A DNA stretch of 64,000 nt from Macrothele yani (Eukaryota > Arthropoda > Arachnida > Araneae > Macrothelidae): NCBI GenBank assembly GCA_039090855.1, contig CM077011.1, positions 37,963,501 to 38,027,500 on the forward strand. Reading direction: 5' to 3'. The notes beneath the pieces are model-generated. The model saw only the letters and a list, made by a program, of their open reading frames with translations. It was not told where the DNA came from and searched no databases. The position numbers and the translations under genes are program-made. Positions 11,458-22,690 of the stretch are shown here, in pieces (the first letter of the stretch is position 1; the number at the start of each line of letters is the position of its first letter).

Positions 11458-12622
11458 GGATTAGTTAAAACGAAATGCACGTGTGTGTATGTGTTTCTTG
11501 TAAAAGTAATCCCGTGGTTAGAAATATTTCGTCACAATTGCTTTCCACGTTTATGTCTACAATGTAATCTATGTGGGTAAATACTTCCTTTGACCACTGT
11601 ATATATTCAACAAATTTCCATTAAATTCTATCTGAAACACATTAATTTAAAAACACTTGTCTGATACCTGTCTTAAGCACAAAAATTGAGAACTGGATTG
11701 ATCCTTTTTCGGGGTTTAACGATCACCATGAGATCCTCATCCGAATTTCACTTGCAGGCCCATCATGAACGAAGGATAAGAAGTCAGTGTATCAGACCTC
11801 TCGGTTACCGGGACTGCGGATTAAATTTCATGGACTCCGCAAAATTTTACGGAAACTTAACATAATGCTCGTACTGAACATGGGCCAAAACCATCTTGAG
11901 AGCGAAATTCGACTAAAAACCTTTACGTGTTAAAGTTGACGAAACACTTTTTTGTTGTTGTTGTTGTTGTCGTTGTTGAACTCTAAATGAAACTCAATTT
12001 ACTTAGAAATCCGATTAAAATTCAACCCTACGAAACATATCTTAAACCCTAAAGGGAACTGAAATTAAATCACTCGAGATGGAAGTCCGCCTTGGCCGTA
12101 GTAGCATGTGACAGTGACTGTCTCGAACGGGAGCAGGTGGTATTGCGTTATGACGATATGTTGACGATTCCTCATGCAATCTTACGCCGCTTGTAAGCAG
12201 ATGTATTCTGAGCTTCTCTTGCACCGGTGTGGCGGAAATAAAATAACAGCAGAAAGAGATCTGAGTTCAATCACTTTTTCTACTCCTTTCCAATTAAAAC
12301 GAATTTGTGTGCTTGAAAGAATATGGTAATAGTGTTTCATCTGAAATTACTTCAGCTTTGTTGCAGGTTAATAAATTAACTAAACTATGACGAAGATGTG
12401 CGTTGGTCTTAGCAAACGGGCCATAGCTCCTGGAGAGAAAGGAATCAGTAAACTGTTCAATAACATTTGCACCATCTATAAGAGATTGGCATGTACATTG
12501 TCTTACAGTAGTACTGAACACTTTTGTAATGTGTTACGCCAAACAGACTTGATTTCTTTGTGTTGCTAGGAATTGAATTTGGCGAAATTAAAGTTTTTTT
12601 GTTTTTTTTCAACTTTGGCATT
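11458..12622. other. no gene recognised; (TTG)n microsatellite
   Basis: Non-coding DNA with a (TTG)n stretch near 11950-11977. A segment near 11715-11740 resembles the 3' part of the SINE-A family in reverse orientation, but it is too short to call firmly. Confidence 0.4.
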
Positions 12623-12744
12623 TTGTGAAAAGCAGTACCGTATTTTTCCGTGTATAAGACGACCTCTACTTTTTCGAACCGAAAATTAAGAAAACCACAT
12701 TTTTAAGGGTCAGTGAAGTGCAGAAATTTGGGATTACGTATTCA

Positions 12745-13480
12745 GAATGATTTTGTGCATCATTTGCTCTTTGCGGATGATCAAGTAATCTTGGCAGAAA
12801 ATAAGGATGACGTAGCTCATATGTTTCGAAACTGATCTCTGAATAAGACCGTTGGGAACTTAAAATTAACGAAATAAAAACTGAGCACTTGTTCTGTGAT
12901 CCCAGATACTTCATTGAAATAACCGATAATATTACATTGAAAACAGTTGAGAAATTTAAATACCTCGGATCCATAATACATCATGATGGTGAATGTCATA
13001 ATATTGATTGGAGAACTGCGGAGGGCAGGAAAGCTATTTATGTTTTTGAATCCTGTTCTTTGGAGCAGCAATGTCGTTCCAAGAGCAAAAAGATACATTT
13101 TTTCTGCGATTGTACAGAGTATCATTTTATATGGTGCGGAGACGTGGACACTGAATAAAAGACATCAACAAAGATTATTGGCTACAGAGATGGATGGACT
13201 TTTGGAGGCGTTCTGCAAAAAAATCCAGATGTGAAAAAGTGCGCAATACAAAAATTGGAGATATTATGAGTGTTAAAGTAGACATTCTTCAAATTACTGA
13301 GATGCGGAGATTACAATGGTTTGGCCATGTAAGGTGAATGTCATCCAAGGGACTTCCTAAAATTCTGATGGAGTGGGATGCTCCAAGAAGGAGGGAAAGA
13401 GGAAGACCGAGGAGAAAGTGGATGGAGGCGATTAAATCAAGTTTAAAAAATAATGGACTGGATTGATAGCCTTGGATAGA
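12745..13480 (+). pseudogene. non-RTE-family LINE reverse transcriptase C-terminal relic
   Basis: Translation in shifting frames gives LLFADDQVILAENKDD (the FADD catalytic box of a reverse transcriptase), FKYLGSIIHHDGE, LYGAETWTLNKRHQQRL, then MRRLQWFGHV, and a basic GRPRRKWMEAIK tail. This order is the standard C-terminal half of many LINE ORF2 proteins. The sequence is clearly distinct from the RTE family elsewhere in the window. Numerous stops and shifts make it a dead fragment. Confidence 0.75.
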
Positions 13481-13594
13481 AAAAAGTGGAAGAAGACTCT
13501 GGCTGAACTATATGGTCGAGGAAATCCGCTTAGTAGTGGAAATTCCTGATGGTAATGAATATTTTTATTACAAAAATGGACACATTTGGTATTT

Positions 13595-13760
13595 TTTAAA
13601 AATTAGGTAATATCATTGAAGTACATTTAGAAATTAGGTAATATTATTGAAGTACATTTAGAAATTAGGTAATATCACAAACAAAGTCTGTGGTAATATA
13701 TAAAAAAAAAGAAGTTTGGAAATTTATATTTAGAAATTAGGTAATATTTTTAAGATACAA
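13595..13760 (+). repeat. short tandem array, unit about 30 bp
   Basis: Units contain ATTTAGAAATTAGGTAATAT, with TGAAGTACA linking the first copies. Three to four copies are recognisable, the last ones separated by unrelated bases. Confidence 0.75.
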
Positions 13761-13896
13761 ACTATGAAATTATGCATCGCTTTCTTCAGCACTCTTAGTT
13801 CCAGACATATCACTTTTTTCAGCTACAATTGCATCACTGCTGTCTTCTGAGTCACTGTCTATATATATTCGTAGTGGGGATCTGATATGATCATAT

Positions 13897-14197
13897 GTAG
13901 AGGATTTTAGGAAGGGAGTGTCTGACCCCAGGTCTTAAACAACCCTTAGAAATAGGAAGTTAGGAGATTTGGGCTAGAGTGCCCGATAGGAAAGTGACAC
14001 GGAAGAGAGGTAGAAAGGGGGAGGAAGACGCCCATATTTATTACCGGGGGCCAGTACCCGGGGTCCGACAGCTTAACGTGCCCATCCGACGCACGGCGGA
14101 TATTTAGTGGATCGAGCGTTCATACCTGCCTGGGATTGAATCTGAGGTCCCTTCCGTGGCAGTCACGAACGTTGCCCACTAGGGCACCCGCGGCCCT
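13897..14197 (-). mobile_element. SINE-C (tRNA-headed SINE)
   Basis: On the minus strand it reads GGGCCGCGGGTGCCCTAGTG (A-box-like), a B-box-like region reduced to TTCAATCCCAGGC, then the family body (ACGTTAAGC.GTCGGAC; CCTATTTCTAAGGGTTGTTT; CACTCCCTTCCTAAAATCCT). Other copies are at 22785, 26093, 40091 and 58269. It is nested in the 12637-14384 unit. Confidence 0.85.
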
Positions 14198-14495
14198 TCT
14201 TAGTGGGGAGAGGACAGAGTCGTTTTTATAGTCGTAGTGGGGAGAGGGGATAAGAGGTACTAGCAGTTTCGCCGCGGTAACCGCAGGGTTCTTTCAATCG
14301 TTTACCCCCTTGTAAAAACAACCCCCAATTTTTAGTCTAAAAATTTAGGAAACAAATATCGTTTTATACACGGAAAAATACGGTATGTTGTGAAAAGCAG
14401 TGCGTTGCAGCGCTAGGTGGTAGCTTTGCGAGGGGTGGGGGTTCAGCCCCATGATCGCGATCATCTTCCTCAAAACCACCCCAATCTACTATATA

Positions 14496-15701
14496 CAGGG
14501 CCTGGACAGAATAACGTGAACACCTAGGAAAAGAAGGTTTTACGTACCTAGAAGGGTGTGGGACCACCTTTAGTATTCAAAACCGCCTGAATCCTCCTTG
14601 GAATGGACGCATACAAATCCTGGATGGTGGTTAGTGGGATGTTACACCATTCTTCATGCAGAAACTGCTACTGGTCCTTGAGAGATGCAGGAGGAGGATA
14701 ACGGGATCTGGTGATTGGGGAGGCTCAGGAAGGTATGACAGTTCGTCCTCAAGTTCCTCGAACCATGATTGAACATTTCAAGCTCTGTGAATTGGGGCGT
14801 TATCGTCTTCATACATGGCATTCCCTGGAGGAAACCATGCGTGAACCATTGGATGGACTTGGTCGGCCAAACTGGTTTCATACGGCCTGCCAATCATCCG
14901 TCCTTTCAAGGTGATCAGGAGCCCTGCTGAAAACTACGACATGGCCGCCCAGAGCATGACAGAATCATCACCATGCTGCACTTTTGGGAGCAGACAGTTT
15001 GGGTTGTACGCTTCTGACGGTGTTCTGCACAAGTAAATACGTCCTGCGGTGGGAAATTGTGTGATTGTGGATTCATCCGACCACATTACTCGCTTCCATG
15101 CATTGGTAGTCCACGTGGTATGCTCCTGGTACCACTGCCGTCGTCGTTGTGCATTCATCCGGGTCACCAGAGGTTTTGCAATAGCAGCTCTGCCATGAAT
15201 ATCTTGTTTATGTATTTACCTGCGCAGCCATACTGGGGTATGGTGATGCAAATTGAACTCCGCACTAATTTTCGGCGCCGTGGTCTTTTTATTATGGGTA
15301 ACAGTTCTCTTTAAGGCTCTCCTTTCTCTATCAGGCAGGGTCGTTTTCCGGCCGAGCTTGTGTTTCGCAGACGAGGTTTCACTACGAACACTGTGTGCTG
15401 CCATGGCACTAGACACAGTAGCTCTCGATACCGCCACTACATTAGCCACTATTGTCACGGAGGCACCAACTAGCTGGCCACCAACACTAAGCCGCTTTCA
15501 AAGTCCGTTAGGACGCGCCTTTCGTCGTCACTCTGAAAGAAATTTTGCAACGAGATACTTTAAATGCACTTAAACAGGACCTTGAGGTTCTAAAACAAAG
15601 CTACAAAAAGTGGTGGATACCTTTGCGTATTGCGACATACGCAGCTGCAGTAAAAGTCACATCTCTGAGCGTGGTGTTCACATTATTCTGTCCAACCCCT
15701 G
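14496..15701 (-). mobile_element. Tc1-like DNA transposon T4
   Basis: The ends match as inverted repeats: CAGGG, two differing bases, then TGGACAGAATAACGTGAACA, starting at 14496 and inverted at 15701. They are flanked by TA at 14494-14495 and 15702-15703. At 1206 bp it contains a decayed minus-strand transposase. Confidence 0.88.
14548..15458 (-). pseudogene. Tc1-like transposase (T4), frameshifted
   Basis: The N-terminal part (15216-15458) has a helix-turn-helix-like segment with VANVVAVSRATVSSAMA and a basic linker (LGRKTTLPDRERRALKR). The centre (14934-15167) shows RRQWYQEH, RVMWSDEST (first catalytic Asp) and DDSVMLWAAMS. The catalytic tail is scattered in other frames down to a stop at 14548-14550, preceded by VLNTKGGPTP. 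At least two frame breaks are present. Confidence 0.8.
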
Positions 15702-15878
15702 TACGTACTATCAAAATAAGAGAAGTGCGCGTGCTGTGTTAACGCAGCTTCAGCAGATAAGACCTCAAGGTCTTGCATGCCTTCCAACTAGACTGCCGCG
15801 ATCACCCTTTCATTAGAGAAATTATGGAGGGACTTCCACTGGTCATCCGCCTGTGTGTGAATTTGCAGATCCTAAATA

Positions 15879-17266
15879 CACTCAATAGTTGCACCCAGAA
15901 GGAAGCAACCTACAGGAATGAAACTTGGTGGGCAGGTTTGACATCGTGAGGCATGCAAATGATTCAAGTATCATGCTCGGCCATGCATGTGACGTAAGCA
16001 AGGAGGGGTCGTAGCGCTGTAACTGACCGGCTATATAAGGTCGTCCCGTTGCGTGTGCTTGCCATTCTGACTCGTGCTGTTGTGTTGGTTGCATCCTTCG
16101 CAAGTGCGTAGGAGAAAAATTTCGGAAGCAATTCCAACAGTTGGAGAAATTTCAGAGGGACCGCATCGTCGGGCTCCGGGAAGCGGGATGGTATTTTCGA
16201 CGTATTGCGCGCCATGTGGATATCACCATAACACGCTTTTGGCTGCAGTGGATACAACAAGGCACGTAGCAGCGACAGGAAGGGTGTGGGAGACCTAGGC
16301 GAACCACGGAGAGAGAGGACCGACGGGTTGTCCGACATGCGCATCGGTACCCAACAGCCACGATTGCGGATATACAGCGAGCAGTGGTGCCCCTCCATGT
16401 ATCGTCGGATTAGTGCCAGCACCATTGGCAGACGGCTGCACGACGTAGGATTACACACACGTAGACCGTTACGACGACTGCGCTTAACACCATTGCATCG
16501 TCGCCAAAGACTGCAATGGTGTCATGCCAGATTGTCATGGAGCCACTCAGAATGGCAGCGGGTGATCTGCAGTGACGAGTCCCGCTTTTGTCTTGGAGGA
16601 GACGACCAACGAATCCGTGTGTGGAAGCACCGTGGTCAACGCCAAAGTGAACGGTCTGTTGTCGAGCGTCACACGTCCAGAAGGCATGGTGTGGGGTGCA
16701 GTTGCCTGCGATGCCAGATCACCTTTGGTGTTCATTACAGGCACTTTGACAGCCCAACGTTACGTTAATGAGGCCCTGCAATCAGTGGCCCTACCTTTTG
16801 TGAACGCTCAATCGGTGCGATTTTCAAACAGGACAACGCTCGTTCGCACACTGCTGCTGTCTCGAGAGCTACCTGCAAGGCACTGACACTCTGCCATGAC
16901 CAGCCTATCGCCGATTGAAAATGTGTGGGATGCTATTGGTCGCGCTATCCACACTCCGTCCCTACCGCACAATCTGCAAGTACTGCGTGAGAAGATTCAA
17001 GCTGCATGGGATTGCTTATCGCATTACACCATTAGGAACCTGTACAACTCCATGCCGAGACGCCTGGCATGCTGTGTGAGCAAACATGGCGGCTCGACGC
17101 CATATTGAGAGACACCCTATTTATGGGCGTGTAGCTCAATAAATACTACCCATATCAGTCTCAATGTTTTATCATTTATTGTTTTTAGTAACCGTTACTT
17201 TCTTTCCGAATTGCATTGCGATCTGACACGTCCTTCTGGGTGTAACTATTTCTTTGACGATGAGTG
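15879..17266 (+). mobile_element. Tc1-like DNA transposon T5
   Basis: Inverted termini share CACTCA followed by ATAGTTGCACCCAGAAGGA; the left end lacks about 11 bases that are present at the right end between the two blocks. TA flanks both ends (15877-15878 and 17267-17268). It is a 1388-bp element with a plus-strand transposase relic. Confidence 0.85.
16104..17108 (+). pseudogene. Tc1-like transposase (T5), frameshifted
   Basis: The first part reads FQRDRIVGLREAGWYFRRIA (helix-turn-helix region). It is followed, after shifts, by STIGRRLHDVGLHTRRPLRR, RVICSDESRFCLGG (first Asp), MVWGAVACDARSPLVF and a C-terminal SLSPIENVWD with the catalytic Glu. The end is YNSMPRRLACCVSKHGGSTPY before TGA at 17106-17108. 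The middle Asp motif falls where frames change, near 16830-16890. Three frames are needed to read it, so it is a pseudogene. Confidence 0.82.
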
Positions 17267-18813
17267 TATTTTGCTAAATGTAATGTCCCTAGTTAATTAT
17301 ATGTGAAGAAAAGCCAGTATAATTAGAATATTATATTACTTGAAGTAGAATGCTGCTTTAATTTAAACTTTCTGTAGCTTCACCACATGTCCTTGGCCCC
17401 CAAACTTCCCTGAGTGTAACCAAATTGAACATTTGAGGGTTGTGCCAGAACAGGGTGTGAATAATGATTTGCCATGCAAAAATATTGTCGTCTCTTTCTT
17501 AAGCAACGAAGATTTCAAAATATTGTCGTCTCTTTCTTAAAGCAATGAAGATTTCTGTGTCCGACCAACGTAAGACACACCGACACCATATCGTAAAAAG
17601 ATACCTCCTGGGCGTTCTTTTACAGTGCGATTGTCCAGGCAAACGCTATTTGCCTGATTCTCAGCTGATTCACTTTCTCCGTGCGAAGTTCACTGTATGA
17701 CTAAGAGTTTGTGATGTTTATTCTAAAAATAACTTTCATTTTTAGTTCCTTTTTCCTATGTAAATTTGAGTTTGTTCTCCGTTATAGTTCAAAACTCAAC
17801 ATGACATCCTCTCTCTCACAAGATACTGTTAGTAACACAATTGAAGTCAGAGAGAACGTGACGTATGACAGTGATAAGAACTAAGAACTATAGGTAATAA
17901 AAGACGATACGACAGTTGCTCGTGTGGGTGGATGTATATAGACGTTCGATTGTTAAGTTAAATGTGAAATCAACAACTCTAGGGCCATGTTGTGATGTTC
18001 TATTGAAGCAATGTTGGAATAAAGGAAGAATTACCGTAAGTTGATTCCTGTCTATGTTTTGTCTGGCCGTAAAAGTTTAATTAGGAACTATTGCATCGTA
18101 TTCTTATCTAATGATTTTAGATTTAGCGTAACGACAATATTTCTCACGAAAAAGACATTACGTTATAAGTTACTTTTCACATCGCATCTTTTACATTGAG
18201 CATTCAGAGGTTTTCGATTGATGTGCGAACAGTTTCCCGTTCCCATGACATGTCATGTCGAAATTAACTCCTTATTTGTTAATATGGATGGATTTAATAA
18301 TAAGGAGATTGAGAAAGGCTTCGAGGCCAACAATTACGTGCTTGTTCAGAGTGAGTGTTGGAAATTGTTTCGTCTTATTAAGGAACCGGTGAATAATTCT
18401 GTGTTGTTTGGTCCTGCTTGTTGTTCAAAATGAGGAAAGTGTATAATTACAAAGAAAGATGTCGACGGTGTAATAAGAGATTATGTATGGAACCAAAATC
18501 TAACGGACCATATGAAAGTATGCGCACCTCCATCAAAGCGTGGAAAGAGTGAACAATCTAAATACATTTAAAAGAATACATTTGTGTAATCGTAAATAAT
18601 GATTCCCATTTGTAATATGCTCCATGGTTACGGTCATAGTCAGCCATTACTTCTCGATTACGCAAAATAGTGGCACTAAAAATGGCACTAAAATTTAGCA
18701 AGTAATAAAATTTTATTGTTAAAAAAGGATTTCAGTTATTAAATATCAAGCAGTTATTGGGATGAATATATATATATATATATACATATTACATTTATAT
18801 ATATATATATCTA
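17267..18813. other. no recognised gene; 37-bp duplication
   Basis: Non-coding for the most part. A block containing AAAATATTGTCGTCTCTTTC is repeated in tandem at about 17479-17550. An open frame at 18218-18433 (71 codons) matches nothing I know and may be chance. (AT)n runs at 18766-18813 lead into a LINE tail. Confidence 0.45.
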
Positions 18814-18819
18814 TCATCA

Positions 18820-19907
18820 TCATAAACCATTATCAATCCCAATCCACTGCTGGATGAAAGTCTCCCAAAATTTCTTCCACAATTGTCTGTCTTGGGCCTG
18901 TCTCCTCCACGTCACTCCAGCATACTTTTGAATTTCATCCTTCATCTCCCATGGGGTCTTCTTCTGGGTCTTTTCCTGTCCCTCGGAATCCAGTCTAAAA
19001 TTTCGGTTGTCCATCGGTGGTCCGTTCTTCTGACAACATGTCCAGCCCATTGCCATTTCAGTGATTTCACTCTGGTCATGATGTCGTCCACTCCTGTCAT
19101 TTTTCTTATCCACAAGTTCCTCTTCTTATCTTTCCTGTTTACACCAAGCATGCATCACTCAATGGTTCTTCGAGTTGTCTGCAGTCTTTGTATGTCTTTT
19201 TTAGTTAAGGTCCATGTCTCGGCTCCATACGTAAACACTGGCAGAATGCATTGATTAAACACTTTTCTTTTGAGACATACTGGCATACTGCTCTTAAAAA
19301 TTGTACTGTTTCTTCCAAAAGCTCTCCATCCTAGTTTTATACGCCGATTAATTTCTTCATCAATGTGACCTTCACTTGATATCTGCTGCCCAAGATAAAT
19401 GTAGGAATCGGTTGTTTCAAGCTTTTCTCCATCAATCGATAAATCTTCGTTTCTTGTAAAAGTTGTAAAAGCATTGTACATCACTTTGCTCTTCTGAAAG
19501 TTCATTTTTAATCCCACTTCTTTACTCTTGTCAGCACGTTCTTGGATCATATTCTGCAGCTCTGAAGGGGTAGTTGCAAAGATGACTACGTAACCAGCAA
19601 AACGAAGATGAGTTAAGTAATCTCCATTAATCTTTATCCCTTTGTTTCCCAGTTCAATCAATGATTGAAAGACATTTTGAAATGTGGTGTTAAAGAGCTT
19701 GGGAGATATGGTGTCACCTTGTCTCACTCCCTTTCCAATTCTTATTTGTGCTGTATCCTCAAATATCCGAACCTTTGCACTTGCATTTTCATAGATGTTA
19801 TTAATAATGCTAATGTATGCATCTTCAATACCGCAGGATTTCAAAGCCATTGTTACTGCTGATGGTTTTACGGAATCGAAGGCATTTTCATAGCGAATAA
19901 AAGCCAT
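18820..19907 (-). pseudogene. RTE reverse transcriptase C-terminal half (C1), catalytically dead
   Basis: The frame at 19155-19907 reads MAFIRYENAFDSV where other copies have AFIDYEKAFDSV, and HLRFAGYVVIFA where they have FADDVVIFA. Both catalytic Asp positions are therefore lost. The remainder (18820-19151) carries WAGHVVRRTDHRW and the basic tail in two frames. These substitutions in an old copy are ordinary decay after insertion. Confidence 0.85.
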
Positions 19908-20262
19908 GTATAACGGGAGTTCATATTATCTTATTCTTTCAATTAGTTCTCTCAGTACATGGATATGACCTATAGTGCTGTAGCCACTCCTGAATCCAGC
20001 TTGTTCTCTTGGTTGGGCCATGTCTAGTGTTACCTACAAGCGATGTGAAAGAACCTTAGTGAAGATTTTATAAACAACTGAAAGGAGGCTGATGGGCCTG
20101 TAGTTCCTGAAATCCTCAATGCCACCTTTTTTATGGAACAAGATCATTGCAGCATTGTTACAGGAATCTTCCCTTCATTAAGACATCTGGTGAAAACTTG
20201 GGCGAGTGTAGTTTCAATTTCTCCACTTGCTACTTGCATAATGTTCACGGTAATTCCATCTT

Positions 20263-20483
20263 GCCGCCCCGGTGGCTCAGTGGTCTAAGCGATGGCCTCT
20301 GATCATTCGTTCGAAAGGGGTCCGGGTTCGAATCCCGGTGAGGCATGGATGTTGTGTTTGTCTTACGGCACTGGCTCTCTCCCTTCCCTGGAACCAGTGA
20401 CCCTCAATTAGGGACGGGCGACTGCTTGTAGCCCATTGAGTTGCTCACGGTGGTCGTTAAACCTTTCAATCAATCAATCAATC
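20263..20483 (+). mobile_element. SINE-A (tRNA-headed SINE) with 11-bp TSD
   Basis: It starts GCCGCCCCGGTGGCTCAGTG (A box) and has GGGTTCGAATCCCGG (B box). A body with CTCCCTTCCCTGGAACCAGT and GAGTTGCTCACGGTGGTCGT follows, and a (CAAT)n tail ends it. The target duplication AATTCCATCTT lies at 20252-20262 and 20484-20494, and the interrupted LINE reads straight across it. The tRNA-like head is a pol III promoter relic, not a functional tRNA gene. Confidence 0.93.
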
Positions 20484-20857
20484 AATTCCATCTTCTCCAG
20501 GAGTTCTTTCATGCTCTTAATTGCATATGTAACTTCTGCAGGGAGGATTGGAGGGACTTTGGCACTGGTACCTGTCGTAATGTCTGGAATAGATGTATCA
20601 TCCCTTTCATATAGTTTTGAATAGAAATATTTCACCCTTGTCTAAATGTCACTTCTATTTCTTGTTACAGTACCATCTTCTTTTGTCAGAGCCATAATCT
20701 GTTTCCTTCCCTTACTGGGATGTCCTTTTGCTCTCTTTAGGCTCTGGTTGTTTTCAATTGCTTTCTTCACTAGTTCACAATTGAATTTCCTTATGTCTTC
20801 ACTGATACCTTTTCGCACTGTCTTGCATAGCTCTATATAGAGCTATATATATACAAT

Positions 20858-21461
20858 CGATACTTACATTTATCTTGGGCAGCAGATATCAAGTGAGGGT
20901 CACATTGATGAAAAAATTAATCGGCGTACAAAACTTAGATGGAGAGCTTTCGGAAGAAACAGTAGAGTTTTTAAGAGCAGTATGCCATTATGTCTTAAAA
21001 GAAAAGTGTTTAATCAGTGCATCCTGCCAGTGCTTACGTATGAAGCAGAGACATAGACCTTAACTAAAAAAGACATACAAAGACTGCAGACAACTCAAAG
21101 CAGCCTGGAGAGATGCATGTTTGGTGTAACCAGGAAAGAGAAGAAGAGGAACTTGTGGATAAGTCAAATGACAGGAGTGGACGACACCATGACCAGAGTG
21201 AAATCACTGAAATGGCAATGGGCTGGACATGTTGCCAGAAGAACCGATGGACAACCGAAATTTTAGACTGTATTCCGAGGGACAGGAAAAGACCCAGAAT
21301 AAGACCACACGAGAGATGGATGGAAGAAATTCGAAATTTTGTTGGAGTGACATGGGGGAGACAGGTTCAAGATAGACAATTGTGGAAGAACTTTGGGGAG
21401 ACCTACATCCAGCAGTGGATTGATAACGGTTGTTGTTGTTGTTGTTGATGATGATGATGAT
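20858..21461 (+). mobile_element. RTE-clade LINE, copy C2 (3' fragment)
   Basis: A plus-strand fragment beginning within the RT C-terminal region (YLGQQISSEGH equivalent). It runs through KRKVFNQCILPVLTYEAET, WAGHVARR and RPHERW to a compound (TTG)n(ATG)n tail at 21428-21461. Several frame breaks are present. It lies head-to-head with C1 across an AT-rich palindromic junction (20831-20855). Confidence 0.87.
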
Positions 21462-21609
21462 ATTTATATAAATTGAGTTTCGAATTTATAGTTCAAAGCA
21501 GATTTGTCCAGGTCAATTACGTGTCCGGATCGGGTCGGGTCGTTTACAGTTATGGGACGTCCGGATCGGGTCGGGTCCGAAATTTTTGACCTGTTTCCAA
21601 CTCTGGCCG
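21462..21609 (+). mobile_element. right end of a hAT-like repeat carrying a LINE 3' end
   Basis: After the LINE tail come TTCGAATTTATA, two direct copies of CGTCCGGATCGGGTCGGGTC-type sequence, and the terminus GACCTGTTTCCAACTCTGG. The same order (LINE tail, TTCGAATTTATA, TCCAGGTC, AATTTTTGACC, TTTCCAACTCTGG) occurs at 55736-55817 at the right end of a hAT element with a clear TSD. I do not see the matching left end here. Confidence 0.7.
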
Positions 21610-21615
21610 TGATTG

Positions 21616-22690
21616 CACAGAAAGATGAATCAGTGAGTTCTTAGTCAGGTCTTCCTAATGCAAAGCTAAGTCACTGTATTCTGTCCCTGTTGGTTTGGAA
21701 TTCTGTTGAATATTTTCCGTTTAAGTTATTATTTTTTCTTTTGTTAGAAGTGTTGTGATCGATACCTGGATGGTATCCCGCTTGTTTTATGTTCTTCTTT
21801 TTCTTTCTTTTTTTTTTTTTTGTTTACATTTCAAAATTTATTTCACTTTAAATACGCTTATCAATAGGTAAATAGCACGACGCTATCCATTAATTTTAGA
21901 GACTTGACACTACACAATTAGCTGGCTGGCGGAGATTGCATTTAGAAACGTGAAAAAACGACGCCATCGAGACTCCGAGTTTTCCACATTTGCGTAATTA
22001 CTTCGCTCGGCCGAACAACAACGCACTTCAGATGTATGAACTCGGTTCTTGTTACCTTAAACAAAGATGATGTAATTACATAACGTATATAATATAAAAG
22101 CAACGTAATTAACGTCCATAACAATTAAAGCGGAGAGAATTTAGGCTATTAATAACGTCGACGAGTGAAACACTGCATATATTCGACGCAGTTCAGCTAC
22201 TACACATCGTTTTCAGTAATATCTACAAATCTAATTAAAAATACTACCACCAGCCACCAGAATAGTTTAAGTTATTCAGAATGTTTTTGAGTGTTTTCTA
22301 AAATGTCTTGAGTAAATCACGTTAAGAAGGATGTTGATTGGCTTATCTGCCAACTTAGAAAAGGGAAGAATTTCCAGTATGCAGAATCAACGATCTGGTT
22401 GGTGGTTGTAAACGAATTGAAGTCGAGATCTGAAGCACATTACTGTAGAGCCCCATAGCAGAAATTTCCTGATCAGTCTGCGACAGATATGGCGAACAAA
22501 ATAATCTGCGGTCATTCAATGGGCAACATAACTAGTAGATGCAAAAACAATAGAAATTTGCACAGATAGAAAATAACAAAAAGAAGAGGGAGAAAAGAAC
22601 CGACTACCTTACATATATTTCTTCTACGTATAAAAAAGACTTAAGTAGATACTAGAACAATTGCAATGATAACTAGGATCGAGAATTCTG
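21616..22690. other. no gene recognised
   Basis: AT-rich non-coding DNA with a T-run near 21807-21822. No convincing coding similarity or inverted repeats were seen. Confidence 0.45.

Larger units (their letters stand above)
12637..14384. mobile_element. inverted-repeat-bounded unit with a LINE relic inside
   Basis: The left end ACCGTATTTTTCCGTGTATA at 12637 is repeated in inverse at 14358-14384. A 14-bp direct repeat, TTGTGAAAAGCAGT, sits just outside both ends (12623-12636 and 14388-14401), with three extra bases (ATG) on the right. It behaves like a DNA-transposon or composite insertion. A 14-bp duplication is too long for ordinary hAT or Tc1 insertion, so the mechanism is unclear. It contains a LINE relic, a short tandem array and a SINE-C copy. 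Confidence 0.65.
18814..20839 (-). mobile_element. RTE-clade LINE, copy C1 (5'-truncated, old)
   Basis: The minus-strand tail (CATCATCATAAACC) is at 18814 and the sequence can be followed back into the region upstream of the RT at about 20839. It is more diverged than A, B, D, F and G. The insertion of a SINE at 20263-20483 splits it. Beside it, head-to-head, lies another fragment (C2) in the opposite direction. Confidence 0.87.

Noticed and set aside
18218..18433. 71-codon protein gene
   Set aside because: No recognisable motif, no splice context and no second copy. Length is compatible with chance in AT-rich DNA.
20263..20340. Functional tRNA gene
   Set aside because: The A and B boxes are present, but the unit continues into a SINE body, ends in a (CAAT)n tail, and has an 11-bp TSD. 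The same applies to the heads at 24757, 26093, 49797 and 58269.
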